A DNA stretch of 64,000 bases from an uncultured Tropicimonas sp. (GCA_947497945.1 CANMIP010000003.1:124001-188000), one strand, 5' to 3'. Positions 29,766-40,215 are shown, counted from the stretch's first letter. Translations and numbers: made by a program. The notes: generated by a model not told the origin, from the letters alone.

Positions 29766-31128
29766 CCTCCTGCCGCCCAAACCGCCGGCGCGCGCCGAGA
29801 AGGTCTCGCTGCTGAACCATGTTCGGCTCTTTCGGCGCGACATCCTCTCCGCCCAGCCCGAAAAGCTCTACCGCGCCTGGATGGCCGAATTCCGCACCCC
29901 CTTTTTCCGGTCTTTCATGATCAACCAGCCCGAGCTGGTGAAACGCGTACTCAACGAGCGCCCGGAGGATTTCCCGAAATCGGACCGGATCCGCGAAGGG
30001 CTGTCGCCGCTGCTCGGCAACTCGGTCTTCATCACCAATGGCGAGACCTGGAAGCGGCAGCGGCGCATCATCGACCCGGCCTTCGAGGGCGGGCGGCTGC
30101 GCGAGACATTCCCGGCGATGTGGGAAGCAACCGAGGCCGCCGTGGCGCGGCTCGCCGAACGGGCCGGCAAGGGGCCGATCGAGATCGAGGCCGAGACCAG
30201 CCATGCGGCGGCCGATGTCATCTTCCGCACGCTCTTCTCGATCCCCATCGATCACGAGGTCGCGGCCGAGGTCTTCGAGGAGTTCCGCGCCTATCAACGC
30301 ACACAGCCGCTGGTCAACATCGCCGCCTTCCTGCCCATCCCGCGCTGGTTCCCCCGCTTTCACAAGCGCGCCACCCGCGCGAGCGCGGCGCGGATCCGAG
30401 GGCTGATCGCGCAGCTGACCGCGGACCGAACGGTCGAGATCGCAGACGGAACCGCGCCCGACGATCTCGCGACCAAGATCATGACAACGCGCGACCCGGT
30501 GACCGGCGAAATCTTCGAGGCCGCCGAGATGGTCGACCAGGTGGCGATCTTCTTCCTCGCCGGCCATGAGACCTCCGCCTCGGCGCTGGCTTGGGCGCTC
30601 TACCTGCTTGCCTTGTATCCGGAGGTGCAGGAACGGGTGGCCGACGAGGCGCGCGATGCGATCGATCCCGCGCAGCCACGTTTCTCCATGGTCTCGAAAA
30701 TGGGCTATACGCGGGATGTGTTCCGCGAGGCGTTGCGGCTCTATCCGCCTGTGCCGATGATGGTGCGCGAGACCACGCGGGCGGAACGTTTCCGCGATCG
30801 GGACGCACCGGAGGGCAGCCAGGTCGTGCTCTCGCCCTGGCACCTGCATCGCCAGCCGCGCCTCTGGGACAATCCCGACGCGTTCGATCCCGCCCGCTGG
30901 AAGACGGAGAACGGCAAGAGTTGCCAGCGGGACGCCTATATCCCCTTCTCGGCCGGACCGCGCGTCTGCACCGGGGCCGGGTTCGCCATGCTCGAGGGGG
31001 TGTTGCTGCTGGGCATGCTCGCGCGCTCTTTCCGCATCACCCCGGTCGCGGGGCGCGAGCCGGTGCCGGTGGCGCATCTGACGGTGCGGTCCAAGGACGG
31101 GATCTGGCTGGAGCTTCAACCGCGCTGA
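29758..31128 (+). CDS. Cytochrome P450
   Basis: FFLAGHETSASALAWALYLLALYP I-helix; EALRLYPPVP; heme loop FSAGPRVCTGAGFAM. Confidence 0.95.
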   Translation: MSDLLPPKPPARAEKVSLLNHVRLFRRDILSAQPEKLYRAWMAEFRTPFFRSFMINQPELVKRVLNERPEDFPKSDRIREGLSPLLGNSVFITNGETWKRQRRIIDPAFEGGRLRETFPAMWEATEAAVARLAERAGKGPIEIEAETSHAAADVIFRTLFSIPIDHEVAAEVFEEFRAYQRTQPLVNIAAFLPIPRWFPRFHKRATRASAARIRGLIAQLTADRTVEIADGTAPDDLATKIMTTRDPVTGEIFEAAEMVDQVAIFFLAGHETSASALAWALYLLALYPEVQERVADEARDAIDPAQPRFSMVSKMGYTRDVFREALRLYPPVPMMVRETTRAERFRDRDAPEGSQVVLSPWHLHRQPRLWDNPDAFDPARWKTENGKSCQRDAYIPFSAGPRVCTGAGFAMLEGVLLLGMLARSFRITPVAGREPVPVAHLTVRSKDGIWLELQPR

Positions 31129-31212
31129 GACAAGGCTCGACCTCTCGGGGGCAGAGCGTTCGATTGCACTTGCCGTGGCGAGTTTGGCCGGAGCAAGCCC
31201 CTTTGTGGGTAT

Positions 31213-31249
31213 CTTCTCCTGCTTGTGAGAATTTCCCTCGCCGGAGGCG
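31213..31249. repeat. Dispersed intergenic element (divergent copy)
   Basis: cttctcctgcttgtgagaatttccctcgccggaggcg resembles the element at 40066-40099; both in convergent gaps. Confidence 0.35.
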
Positions 31250-31324
31250 TCGAGCCCGACACGGCCCCTGTCAGGCAAAACAGCGCCTTGAGGAACCACC
31301 CTGTCTGACGGGATCGGCGCGCCG

Positions 31325-31573
31325 TCAGCGCCAGGTGCGGATCATTGCGCTGTTGCAGATCGCCAGGACCCCCCTGGCCTCGCCGCGTGACTCCGCAGCG
31401 CAGTGCCGCATCGCCCGATCGAAGGTTGCATGGGTGGCTGACTGACCGAGCTCTCCGGGGACACGGCGGATCACGCCGCCCTGTCGGGTCGGTTTTGCAT
31501 TCAGCAAGCGGAGCAATCCTTGCTCCGGCGTCAGATTCGCAGGCATGGTTCGCATGGCCCCAGCTTGCGGCAA
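31325..31573 (-). CDS. Hypothetical protein
   Basis: 82-aa ORF in an intergenic gap; no recognised family. Confidence 0.35.
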   Translation of the reverse strand: MPQAGAMRTMPANLTPEQGLLRLLNAKPTRQGGVIRRVPGELGQSATHATFDRAMRHCAAESRGEARGVLAICNSAMIRTWR

Positions 31574-31578
31574 AGCGG

Positions 31579-31806
31579 TTAATCCTCTCCTAACCGCTGC
31601 TGATAATCTTTCAGCACGAAGAGACGGATCGCCGAGGCCAGCCCCATTTCCAACCCGCGATCACGGTCGATCCGGGCGGCCAGCGCATTGATCGTCTGGC
31701 CCTGACGGGCCGCGATGGCGCGAAAGGCGCGCCAGAATTCATCTTCCAGCGAAACCGAGGTCCGATGCCCGGACAATGTCAGCGAATGCTTGACCGGACG
31801 GCTCAC
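31579..31806 (-). CDS. Ribbon-helix-helix domain protein
   Basis: VKHSLTLSGHRTSVSLEDEFWRAFRAIAARQGQTINALAARID; ATGA overlap with upstream Hint gene. Confidence 0.8.
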   Translation of the reverse strand: MSRPVKHSLTLSGHRTSVSLEDEFWRAFRAIAARQGQTINALAARIDRDRGLEMGLASAIRLFVLKDYQQRLGED

Positions 31807-32495
31807 CGCGCCCGCTCCGCGCGCAGCCGCGCTTCCGGGCCAAACAGGTCGAGATCATGTTCGAGCCCCGGAAAACAGGCAAGGATCTCCGCGCGTTGGC
31901 TGCTATTGGCCGGTTCCGGCTGCAGCACATTGGGGTGGAAGCTCTCGATGGCCAACCCGTCGGCGGCGAGGATCGCGTGGCGCTCCAGCAGGAGCTGGAC
32001 ATAGGTGACCGGGCGGGCCGGAGCGAGCTGGATTCCCTTCAAGCCGACCATCTCGCGCGCTTCGATCAGCACGCCTTCCGGCGGTCCCCCCGGCAGGTTC
32101 AACAGGATCCCGGCCAGCGGCGAGAGGCGCAAATCGAGGCGAGGATTGCCACCCGAAAAGGCGTTGCGCGGCACCAGGATCGGAGCGAGGGCGGGTTGTT
32201 CGACCATCTGGCGCGTGCTGAGAGCGCGACGGCCGACCCATTGCAGCGGCAGGGCGCCGTGATCCACCGTGAGGACCAGGTCGCCCGGCGCCAACAGCCC
32301 GGCCGCGCGCGGGCCGCGCGGGGTCATGACCCGGGCTTCGGCCGAAAGTGCGGTCTGCAACCAGGCCCCGGCCACCACCGGCATTTGCGGAATGTCGCTC
32401 CGCTCGTCATGGCTCAAGAGATAAGGACGCGGCTGCCGACGCGGCGCGTTGATGGGGCGAGACCGCCCGAAAGCTCTCCTGGGGACGTTTTCCAT
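31803..32495 (-). CDS. Hint (Hedgehog/intein) domain-containing protein
   Basis: ARVMTPRGPRAAGLLAPGDLVLTVDHGALPLQWVGRRAL. Start reassigned to MENVPRRAFG. Confidence 0.8.
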   Translation of the reverse strand: MENVPRRAFGRSRPINAPRRQPRPYLLSHDERSDIPQMPVVAGAWLQTALSAEARVMTPRGPRAAGLLAPGDLVLTVDHGALPLQWVGRRALSTRQMVEQPALAPILVPRNAFSGGNPRLDLRLSPLAGILLNLPGGPPEGVLIEAREMVGLKGIQLAPARPVTYVQLLLERHAILAADGLAIESFHPNVLQPEPANSSQRAEILACFPGLEHDLDLFGPEARLRAERAR

Positions 32496-32815
32496 GCCCG
32501 GGTTCGTCCAATCTGCCTCGATCCGCTCTATCGGCGGCGGCGTCTGATGCGCCGTTGCTTTTCGCGAGCAGAATTCCCCCAACGATGCTCCCTGGCAATC
32601 GTGGAACGGGACAAAAGCCCGGTTTGTGACAGAAATGCATGGACCGCATACCAGGCTGCAAGCGGGCAGAACCAGACAGCGAGCGCGAAGACACACGCCC
32701 CGCCTCGTTTTTGCTGAAAGTCTTTTCGCGTTCTGCTGGCAATCCAGCATCAGCCATTTCTCGACAGCTTCAGGTGCAGCGGCTACGCACGAGAGACCAG
32801 CGACAGGAAAATGAT

Positions 32816-33424
32816 ATGGCCCGCGTTCTGCTCCTCTATGCCCATCCCGGACATCGCCACAGCCGCGTGAACCGCGCGTTGTTCCGCGCAGCGCGTGAGG
32901 TCGACGGGATCACCGCTATCGACCTCTACGCCCGCTATCCCCGCTTCGATATCCGCATCGACGACGAACAGGCCCAGTTGCTGGCGCATGACATCCTCGT
33001 CTTCCAATATCCGATCTTCTGGTATTCCTCGCCCTCCCTGATCAAGGAATGGCTGGACCTGGTGCTGGAACACGGCTTCGCCTATGGCCATGAGGGCACC
33101 CGGCTTGCCGGCAAGAAGATGATGCTGGCCGTCTCCGCCGCCGGCCCCGAGACTGCCTACTCTCCCGAGGGCTACCAGAACTTCCCGCTGCGCAGCTTCC
33201 TGTCGCCGATGGAACAGACGGCCAATCTCTGCAAGATGCCCTTCCTGCCGCCTTACGCGCTCTTCCACGCGCTGCAGGCGCCGGAGGACCGCACGCTGGA
33301 TGCCCATGTCGCGGGCTATGTCCGGCTGCTCGAAGCGCTGCGCGACGACAGCTACGATTTCGAGGCCGCCGACAGCCTGGCCCATGTCAGCCATGACACC
33401 CTGCCCATTCGAGCGGAGAGCTGA
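32816..33424 (+). CDS. NAD(P)H-dependent oxidoreductase (KefF/quinone reductase-like flavodoxin fold)
   Basis: LLYAHPGHRHSRVNRALFRAAREVDGI; DILVFQYPIFWYSSPSLIKEWLDLVLEHGFAYG; followed by a Kef antiporter gene. Confidence 0.88.
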   Translation: MARVLLLYAHPGHRHSRVNRALFRAAREVDGITAIDLYARYPRFDIRIDDEQAQLLAHDILVFQYPIFWYSSPSLIKEWLDLVLEHGFAYGHEGTRLAGKKMMLAVSAAGPETAYSPEGYQNFPLRSFLSPMEQTANLCKMPFLPPYALFHALQAPEDRTLDAHVAGYVRLLEALRDDSYDFEAADSLAHVSHDTLPIRAES

Positions 33425-33427
33425 GCC

Positions 33428-35374
33428 ATGGATTCCTTCCTTCTGACCGCCTTCCTCTTCCTCGCCGCCGGCGCGATTGCCGTTCCCATTGCCACCCGCC
33501 TCGGACTGGGCTCGGTGCTGGGATACCTGATCGCGGGGATCGTGCTCGGACCGGTCCTGTCGACGCTGGGAGTCGATGTCGTCGGACTGCAGCATTTCGC
33601 CGAGTTCGGCGTGGTCATGATGCTCTTCCTTGTCGGGCTGGAGCTGGAGCCGCGCCTGCTCTGGCAGATGCGCGGACGGTTGCTCGGCCTCGGCGGGCTT
33701 CAGGTCGCCGGCACGGCGGGGCTGATCATGGGGGCCGCGCTCTATTTCGGCCAACCCTGGACTATTGCCTTGGCTGTCGGCCTTGTTCTCGCTTTAAGTT
33801 CGACCGCTATCGTCCTGCAAACGCTAAGTGAAAAAGGCCTCATGAAAAGCGGCGGCGGGCAGGCCAGCTTCTCCGTCCTGCTGTTCCAGGACATTGCCGT
33901 CATCCCGATGCTGGCCCTGATCCCGCTGCTGGCCATGCCCGAGATGACCGGGCATGCCGCCGAAGCCGCGCAGCATGCTAGCGACGGGCATGGCGACACC
34001 CATGGCATCAGCCTGAACATCACCGAGGGCCTGCCCGGCTGGGCCACGGCGCTGGTCACACTCGCCGCCATCGCCGCCGTGATCGGCATCGGCTCCTGGC
34101 TCACCCGTCCGCTCTTCCGTTTCATCGCCATGGCCAACTTGCGCGAGCTTTTCGTCGGCGCCGCGCTGATGCTGGTCATCGGCATCGCGCTGCTGATGAC
34201 CATGGTCGGCCTCTCCCCCGCCCTCGGAACCTTCCTCGCCGGCGTGGTGCTGGCCAACAGCGAATACCGCCACGAGCTAGAAAGCGATATCGACCCGTTC
34301 CGCGGCCTCCTGCTCGGCGTCTTCTTCATGACGGTCGGCGCGTTGATCGATTTCGACCTGCTCTTCAGCCAGTTCGGAACCATTCTCGGCATGACCTTCG
34401 GGGTCATGCTGCTGAAGGCCGCCGTACTCTTCACGCTGGCCCTTGTCTTCCGCCTGAGAGGCGCGGATCGCAGCCTGTTCTCGCTCGGCCTCGCCCAGGC
34501 TGGCGAGTTCGGCTTCGTCCTGCTCTCCTTCACCGTCGCCAACAACGTGCTGCCGGAGGCGCTGGCAGACCGGCTCCTGCTCGTGGTGGCGCTCTCCATG
34601 CTGTTCACGCCGGGGCTCTTCATCCTCTACGAGCGCGTCTTCGCGCCCCGCAATGTCGAGGCGCAGAGTCGCGATGCCGACGAGATCGACGATGATGCGA
34701 AGGTCATCATCGCCGGATATGGCCGCGTCGGAGGTGTCATCAACCGGATGCTGCGCGCGAATGGATTCGAGACGGTGGTGCTCGATTTCAGCTCCGAACA
34801 GCTCGAGATCCTGCGCTCCTTCGGAAACAAGGTCTTCTTCGGAGACGCAACCCGCCCGGACCTGCTTCATGCTGCCGGGATCGAAGAGGCGACGCTCTTC
34901 ATCATCGCCATCGACGACAAGGAACAGATCACCGGCCTCGTTCATTACATGCACAAGCACTACCCGCAGGTTCACGTGATTGCCCGCGCGATCGACCGCC
35001 ACCATGTGTACGAACTCTATGCCGCGGGCTGTCGCGACATCATTCGCGAAACCTTCGACTCCTCCGTGCGGGCGGCGCGCTCCGCGCTTGAAGCGCTCGG
35101 CCTGCACCCGTTCGAAGCCGAACTGCGCGCCAAGAGCTTTACCCAGAGCGACCGCAAGCGGCTTGCCGATCTCGCGGGGCTCTACGATCCGGACATCCCC
35201 GCACATCTCAACGAAGCCTATGTTGCCCGCAGCCGACAGGCCCAGGAAGAAGAGCGCGGGGAACTCTCTGGCAAGATGCGGCACTTCTCCAACCGCGCCA
35301 ATCGAGGTTGGGTCCCGCCATCCGTGCAGGACCTGCAGGCGGAGATGGAGGCGAGCGCGCCGGAGGAGCGTTGA
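33428..35374 (+). CDS. Monovalent cation:proton antiporter-2 (KefB/KefC family)
   Basis: 12-TM Na/H exchanger domain; GLELEPRLLWQMR; TrkA-N domain VIIAGYGRVGGVINRMLRANGFETVVLD. Confidence 0.93.
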   Translation: MDSFLLTAFLFLAAGAIAVPIATRLGLGSVLGYLIAGIVLGPVLSTLGVDVVGLQHFAEFGVVMMLFLVGLELEPRLLWQMRGRLLGLGGLQVAGTAGLIMGAALYFGQPWTIALAVGLVLALSSTAIVLQTLSEKGLMKSGGGQASFSVLLFQDIAVIPMLALIPLLAMPEMTGHAAEAAQHASDGHGDTHGISLNITEGLPGWATALVTLAAIAAVIGIGSWLTRPLFRFIAMANLRELFVGAALMLVIGIALLMTMVGLSPALGTFLAGVVLANSEYRHELESDIDPFRGLLLGVFFMTVGALIDFDLLFSQFGTILGMTFGVMLLKAAVLFTLALVFRLRGADRSLFSLGLAQAGEFGFVLLSFTVANNVLPEALADRLLLVVALSMLFTPGLFILYERVFAPRNVEAQSRDADEIDDDAKVIIAGYGRVGGVINRMLRANGFETVVLDFSSEQLEILRSFGNKVFFGDATRPDLLHAAGIEEATLFIIAIDDKEQITGLVHYMHKHYPQVHVIARAIDRHHVYELYAAGCRDIIRETFDSSVRAARSALEALGLHPFEAELRAKSFTQSDRKRLADLAGLYDPDIPAHLNEAYVARSRQAQEEERGELSGKMRHFSNRANRGWVPPSVQDLQAEMEASAPEER

Positions 35375-35610
35375 ACGGGAGACGGGGGTGTTTGCCTCAA
35401 AACGGACCGCGGGAATGCCAATCCGCAGTCTGCCCGGCAACCCGCTTCGCGCCTGTCTTCCTCGCGTCACCGGCAGCGCCGGCCTTGGGCTGATGGCGCT
35501 TCAGAGACCGTCCGCAAAGGATTGGCAGGACCGCAATTGACGACCGAGCACGGACAGGTTCAGCATTTCACGGGATGGTTTGACAGGGAAGACAGGGTGC
35601 GGTCGCGACC

Positions 35611-36999
35611 CTACTCCTGCAGATCGGACTCCACGGAACCTGGCGCGGGCAGAAGCATCGCCTCGGCGAAGGCCACGGCCTTCTCGGCATCGGACCCGTC
35701 GCTTGCCTCGGCTAGCGAATAGCTCTCGGTCAGGGAGGCGGAGTTCAGCGCGATCTTGTCGACCACGGCGCCATTGGAGCCCGCCGGGCCGTAGGTCACG
35801 CCATTGACAGCGAAATAGACAGCCCCTGCCGCACCAGTGCGCAGGGTCGGCGGTTCTTCGGTCTGGGGCACGACATAGGTGTCGCCCGGGTTGAGTATCT
35901 TTTCCAGGAGCGTCGACCCGTCGCCTGCCCGCACCCGCACCCAGGCCGGGCGCACCGCAACCAGGACAACTTCCGGAACATCGACCGTCACCCGCGGCGT
36001 CACCGAGCCATCCGACACGGCTTCCGCCAGCGCGGCATCAATGGCCCCACCAAATGCGGGATCCGGCCTCAGGCCAGTCTCACCGGGCAGCGCGGCCGCG
36101 GTTCGAGTGGCATCCTCGCCGCGGATGCCAACCGAGGCCATGCCAGCCAGAGCGCCGACATCGCGCGGATCCAGTGCCGCGATCGGGCCATCGCGGGCGA
36201 TCATGACCGGGCTATCCAGCGCCTGCGGACGGTACAACCTGTCCAGCGAATCCAAAGGAGCCCCTGATGCCACATCGACCGCATCGGTCTCGGCCTCACC
36301 AGGACGCTTGACGTTGGCCAGAGGATCCACGACGGCGACAGCGGCAGGCGCGCGCTCGACCGGGGTCACGTTGACGCGCTGGATTTCTTGAAGAACGGAC
36401 CAGCCGCCATAAGATACAGCGCCGATCAGTGCCAACAGCACCAGCGTCGAACCGATGGCCCGCGGCTCGAGATTGGCCAGCGGGCTCGCAGGTTTGGGGG
36501 CAAAGGAGACGCGGGGATCCTTGAAGGGATCATATCCCTCCGAATTACTTCCGGGGGTTTTGCGATAGACCGGCTTGGCCGAGCCCGGCGCCGACAGCTT
36601 GTCGGCCGTGGAATGGGCGACGAAATTCGATTCGCGGCAGAAGGTCTCGAAGGCCCATTCCGGGTCGAGACCGAGATAACGGGAATAAGACCGCACGTAG
36701 CCGGCAACGAAACCGGGGGTTTCGAAGGCCGTCGGGTCGGCATTTTCGATTGCTGCAATAAAGGAGGCTTTGATCTTGAGTTCACGCTGAACGTCGAGGA
36801 GCGATTTGCCCATCGTCGCGCGCTCGCCGCGCATTACATCGCCAAGGCGAAGATCGAAGTCGTCAAAGCCCTTCGGCGGAGCTTGCCCTTCCTCCACCTT
36901 GGGCGGCTCGGTGCGCCCAATCATCTGCCCGTCCCCATACGCGTCAATTGTTGTCCCCACATCCGGATGATTCGACGACTCACCCGACGTTACCGGCAA
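35611..36999 (-). CDS. RodZ-like helix-turn-helix protein with DUF4115
   Basis: N-terminal HTH (GDVMRGERATMGKSLLDVQRELKIKASFIAAIENAD), single TM, C-terminal VRAGDGSTLLEKILNPGDTYVVP. Confidence 0.85.
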   Translation of the reverse strand: MPVTSGESSNHPDVGTTIDAYGDGQMIGRTEPPKVEEGQAPPKGFDDFDLRLGDVMRGERATMGKSLLDVQRELKIKASFIAAIENADPTAFETPGFVAGYVRSYSRYLGLDPEWAFETFCRESNFVAHSTADKLSAPGSAKPVYRKTPGSNSEGYDPFKDPRVSFAPKPASPLANLEPRAIGSTLVLLALIGAVSYGGWSVLQEIQRVNVTPVERAPAAVAVVDPLANVKRPGEAETDAVDVASGAPLDSLDRLYRPQALDSPVMIARDGPIAALDPRDVGALAGMASVGIRGEDATRTAAALPGETGLRPDPAFGGAIDAALAEAVSDGSVTPRVTVDVPEVVLVAVRPAWVRVRAGDGSTLLEKILNPGDTYVVPQTEEPPTLRTGAAGAVYFAVNGVTYGPAGSNGAVVDKIALNSASLTESYSLAEASDGSDAEKAVAFAEAMLLPAPGSVESDLQE

Positions 37000-37037
37000 A
37001 TTAACACAGCAAGGTTAACCTTGCACTTGCTGATAGG

Positions 37038-38273
37038 TCAGGCGGACATCTCTTGGCGATTTAGCGCGCATTGTGCCCAAAGGCTGTCCATCGCGCGCAC
37101 CAAACCATCCAGCATGTCCGGCGAATGGACCGGCGACGGCGTGAAGCGCAGACGCTCGGTGCCGCGGGCCACGGTCGGGAAGTTGATCGGCTGCACATAG
37201 ATACCAAAATCTTCGAGCAGCATGTCGGAGAGCTGCTTGCAGTGGACCGGATCCCCCACCATGACCGGCACGATATGGCTGCCATGGTCGATGATCGGCA
37301 GCCCCATGGACTTCAGTCGGGTCTTCAGGATCTTCGCATGGAGCTGCTGCGTGTCGCGCAGCGCCTGGTCCGTCTTGAGATGTTTCACCGACGCCGCGGC
37401 ACCGGCCGCAACCGCCGGCGGCAGCGAGGTGGTGAAGATGAAGCCCGGCGCGTAAGATCTTATCGCATCGCACATTTTTGCGCTGGCAGCGATATATCCA
37501 CCCATCACGCCATAGGCCTTTGCGAGCGTGCCGTTGATGATGTCGAGCCGCCCCATCAGACCATCCCGCTCGGCAACCCCTGCCCCGCGCGGACCGTACA
37601 TGCCGACCGCATGGACCTCGTCGATATAGGTCAGCGCATCGAACTCGTCGGCGAGGTCGCAAATCGCCTCGATCGGGCCGAAATCGCCATCCATCGAGTA
37701 GATCGACTCGAAGGCAATCAGCTTCGGCGCGTCCGGATCGTCGGCTTCCAGCAATTCGCGCAGATGCTCGACATCATTGTGGCGGAAGATCCGCTTGGCC
37801 CCGCCATTGCGGCGCACGCCCTCGATCATCGAGGCATGGTTGAACGCGTCGGAATAGATGATCAGGCCGGGCAGCAGCTTCGGCAGCGTCGAAAGTGTCG
37901 CATCATTGGCGATATAGGCCGAGGTGAAGATCAGCGCCGCTTCCTTGCGGTGCAGGTCGGCCAGTTCGGCCTCAAGCCGCTTATGATAGACCGTGGTGCC
38001 CGAGATGTTGCGCGTCCCGCCGGAGCCGGCGCCGGTCGCCGCAAGGGCCTCCTCCATCGCCGCGAGCACGACCGGGTGCTGCCCCATACCGAGATAGTCA
38101 TTCCCGCACCAGACGGTGATTTCCTTCTCCGAACCGTCCGGCTTGGTCCAGACCGCATGCGGAAAGCTCCCCTTGCGTCGCTCGATATCGATGAAGGTGC
38201 GATACCGCCCCTCCTCGTGCAATTTGTTGATCGCGGAGTCGATAGCGGCGCTGTAGCGGGCTTTGTTCGTCAC
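37038..38273 (-). CDS. hemA: 5-aminolevulinate synthase
   Basis: [66 protein letters not shown] start likely at 38273. Confidence 0.96.
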   Translation of the reverse strand: MTNKARYSAAIDSAINKLHEEGRYRTFIDIERRKGSFPHAVWTKPDGSEKEITVWCGNDYLGMGQHPVVLAAMEEALAATGAGSGGTRNISGTTVYHKRLEAELADLHRKEAALIFTSAYIANDATLSTLPKLLPGLIIYSDAFNHASMIEGVRRNGGAKRIFRHNDVEHLRELLEADDPDAPKLIAFESIYSMDGDFGPIEAICDLADEFDALTYIDEVHAVGMYGPRGAGVAERDGLMGRLDIINGTLAKAYGVMGGYIAASAKMCDAIRSYAPGFIFTTSLPPAVAAGAAASVKHLKTDQALRDTQQLHAKILKTRLKSMGLPIIDHGSHIVPVMVGDPVHCKQLSDMLLEDFGIYVQPINFPTVARGTERLRFTPSPVHSPDMLDGLVRAMDSLWAQCALNRQEMSA

Positions 38274-38310
38274 CTGGGATAACCTCGGTCTGTTAGTCGT
38301 TGTTCGCGCT

Positions 38311-38324
38311 TTGATACTAATCAA
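38311..38324. promoter_or_regulatory. FNR/FnrL-type box upstream of hemA
   Basis: TTGATACTAATCAA matches TTGATNNNNATCAA exactly. Confidence 0.8.
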
Positions 38325-38407
38325 ATCACAGTAACGAGCGGTTTGCACTTTGACATGGCGCAAATTGCCGCTCACTTTCCGTAACTTGAATATGTTTTAT
38401 GCACGGA

Positions 38408-39022
38408 TCAGTCTGCGATGACAATCCTGCAATCTGCGCTACCCTTGGCGCCGGCCTTGGCGTTGCAGGCCGAAAGCGCCCTGCCGCCATCGCCCCGATC
38501 GATCCCGAAAATGCCGGTGGTGGGAGAGGCAGCCATCGCCTTGGGCGCCTTGAGCTTGCGATACTGCTTGCCGAAGGCCTGCGTCGCCTCGGCAGAGAGT
38601 GTCAGCGAACGGGGCTTGTATTTCTTCGGTACGATCGTGGCAACGATGATGCAGGCCTCACCGACCGTCCGGCGCGCGTTGCACTCCGCCAACGCCGCCT
38701 TGGTCGCGGCTTCGACCGAATGCATGTTCGATATGGTCGGCATCAACATGGAAGAGGTTGGTTCGCCCGGCGAAAGGGCAATGGCGCCGTAATAGGGGAT
38801 TTGGCTGGCGATGCCCTTGATTGCCTTGCTGACGCCGGCACCGGCATCGGCATCGGTCCATTCGACATCCGCCATCTGGGCCGTCGATGCCTTGCCAAAC
38901 AACATCTTCTTGGCGGCCTTGCTGTCGACAACCTGCGCCAGGGCCATAGAGGACGTGAGCGCGAGCGCGCCCGCCAGCAACGGGGCCGCGAAACGGGCCG
39001 ATACGAAATATGGCTTGATCAT
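38408..39022 (-). CDS. Hypothetical secreted protein (possibly DUF4189-like)
   Basis: Signal peptide MIKPYFVSARFAAPLLAGALALTSSMALAQ; YYGAIALSPGEPT...AALAECNARR. Confidence 0.65.
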   Translation of the reverse strand: MIKPYFVSARFAAPLLAGALALTSSMALAQVVDSKAAKKMLFGKASTAQMADVEWTDADAGAGVSKAIKGIASQIPYYGAIALSPGEPTSSMLMPTISNMHSVEAATKAALAECNARRTVGEACIIVATIVPKKYKPRSLTLSAEATQAFGKQYRKLKAPKAMAASPTTGIFGIDRGDGGRALSACNAKAGAKGSADCRIVIAD

Positions 39023-39156
39023 AAAGGAGTCTCCCTCGTTTGCGCGCAATCTACGTCCAGCCCCGCGGCTTGTCGAGCCGCCACAACGCACGGGTGGGCG
39101 GGCTGGCCAGAACACTTTTCCGTGCTACGATGCGGCGACGTATTTGGAGAGCGTTC

Positions 39157-39900
39157 ATGACGATTACCCTGCAAGAGCATATTGCCCGTGTGAAACCGAT
39201 CACGCAGACCGACATGCTCTGGGAAGTGACACGCGACTTCTATTACTCGCATGGCGCCCGGATGATCGCCTATCGGCATTTCATTGGACGGCCCGAACAG
39301 GAACCCCGCGAGCAGATGATGTTCGTGTCAGAAGGGTTTCCGCAAGATTTCATCGACCGGCTCTTCGACGAGCGGCTGATCCTCGTAAATCCGATACCGG
39401 AACTTGCCAGCCGGACCGCCGATCCCTTCTTCTGGTCCGACATTCCCTCCATGACGGAGCTTGTCGACGAGGAAGAAGCCTTTCTCGACGTGCTGGCGGA
39501 GATGAAGATCGGGGACGGGCTGGCGATTCAGGTCTTCGGCCCGATGGCCCGCAATGGCATCTTCAATGTCGGCTTCGGCAAGACCCGGCCCGATCTCGAC
39601 ATGCGTGTGCTCAAGGAGTTGCAACTGGCCGGGCAGCTCAGCCATCTTGCCTTCATCCGCATGACGCCGGATTACATCCCGCCGGCCCATGGCGCGGCGA
39701 CGATGACCGAGCGCGAACGCGAAGTGCTGGAATGGATCGCACGCGGCAAGTCCAATTCGGTCATCGCAGACATCCTCGGCATTTCCGTGCATACGGTCGA
39801 TACCCATGTCCGCCGGATTTTCCGCAAACTCGAGGTCAATGACCGCACCACGGCGGCGGTCAAGGGGCTTGGCGCAGGGTTGTTCCCGTCTGCGGCCTGA
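39157..39900 (+). CDS. LuxR family transcriptional regulator (autoinducer-binding-like N-terminus)
   Basis: C-terminal HTH MTEREREVLEWIARGKSNSVIADILGISVHTVDTHVRRIFRKLEV; no luxI nearby. Confidence 0.9.
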   Translation: MTITLQEHIARVKPITQTDMLWEVTRDFYYSHGARMIAYRHFIGRPEQEPREQMMFVSEGFPQDFIDRLFDERLILVNPIPELASRTADPFFWSDIPSMTELVDEEEAFLDVLAEMKIGDGLAIQVFGPMARNGIFNVGFGKTRPDLDMRVLKELQLAGQLSHLAFIRMTPDYIPPAHGAATMTEREREVLEWIARGKSNSVIADILGISVHTVDTHVRRIFRKLEVNDRTTAAVKGLGAGLFPSAA

Positions 39901-40065
39901 TACCGGCACGACAAAAGGCAAGGCCAAGGAACAGGGACCTCCTCCTTGCGCGGAAATAGCCACTGTAAGGAGCGGCGCGCAAAAGGGCCGATCGCGGGCT
40001 TTGAGGGCTCTGCCCCCGCCCCACGCAAGGACCGCGGCAAGGACAAGTCGGCAAAGGCCAACCAG

Positions 40066-40099
40066 CTTCCTTTTTCAGGAAAATATCCCCGCCGGAGGC
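40066..40099. repeat. Dispersed intergenic element
   Basis: CTTCCTTTTTCAGGAAAATATCCCCGCCGGAGGC between convergent genes. Confidence 0.45.
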
Positions 40100-40215
40100 A
40101 CGATCCGCAGGATCGTTCCAGCGCGTCAGGCAGGCAAGGCGGATGACGGATGCTCCCCGGACCACCCTGCCCCCCAAGAAACCGTCCTTCGCCAATCGGA
40201 TGCCAAAACAGGAAA

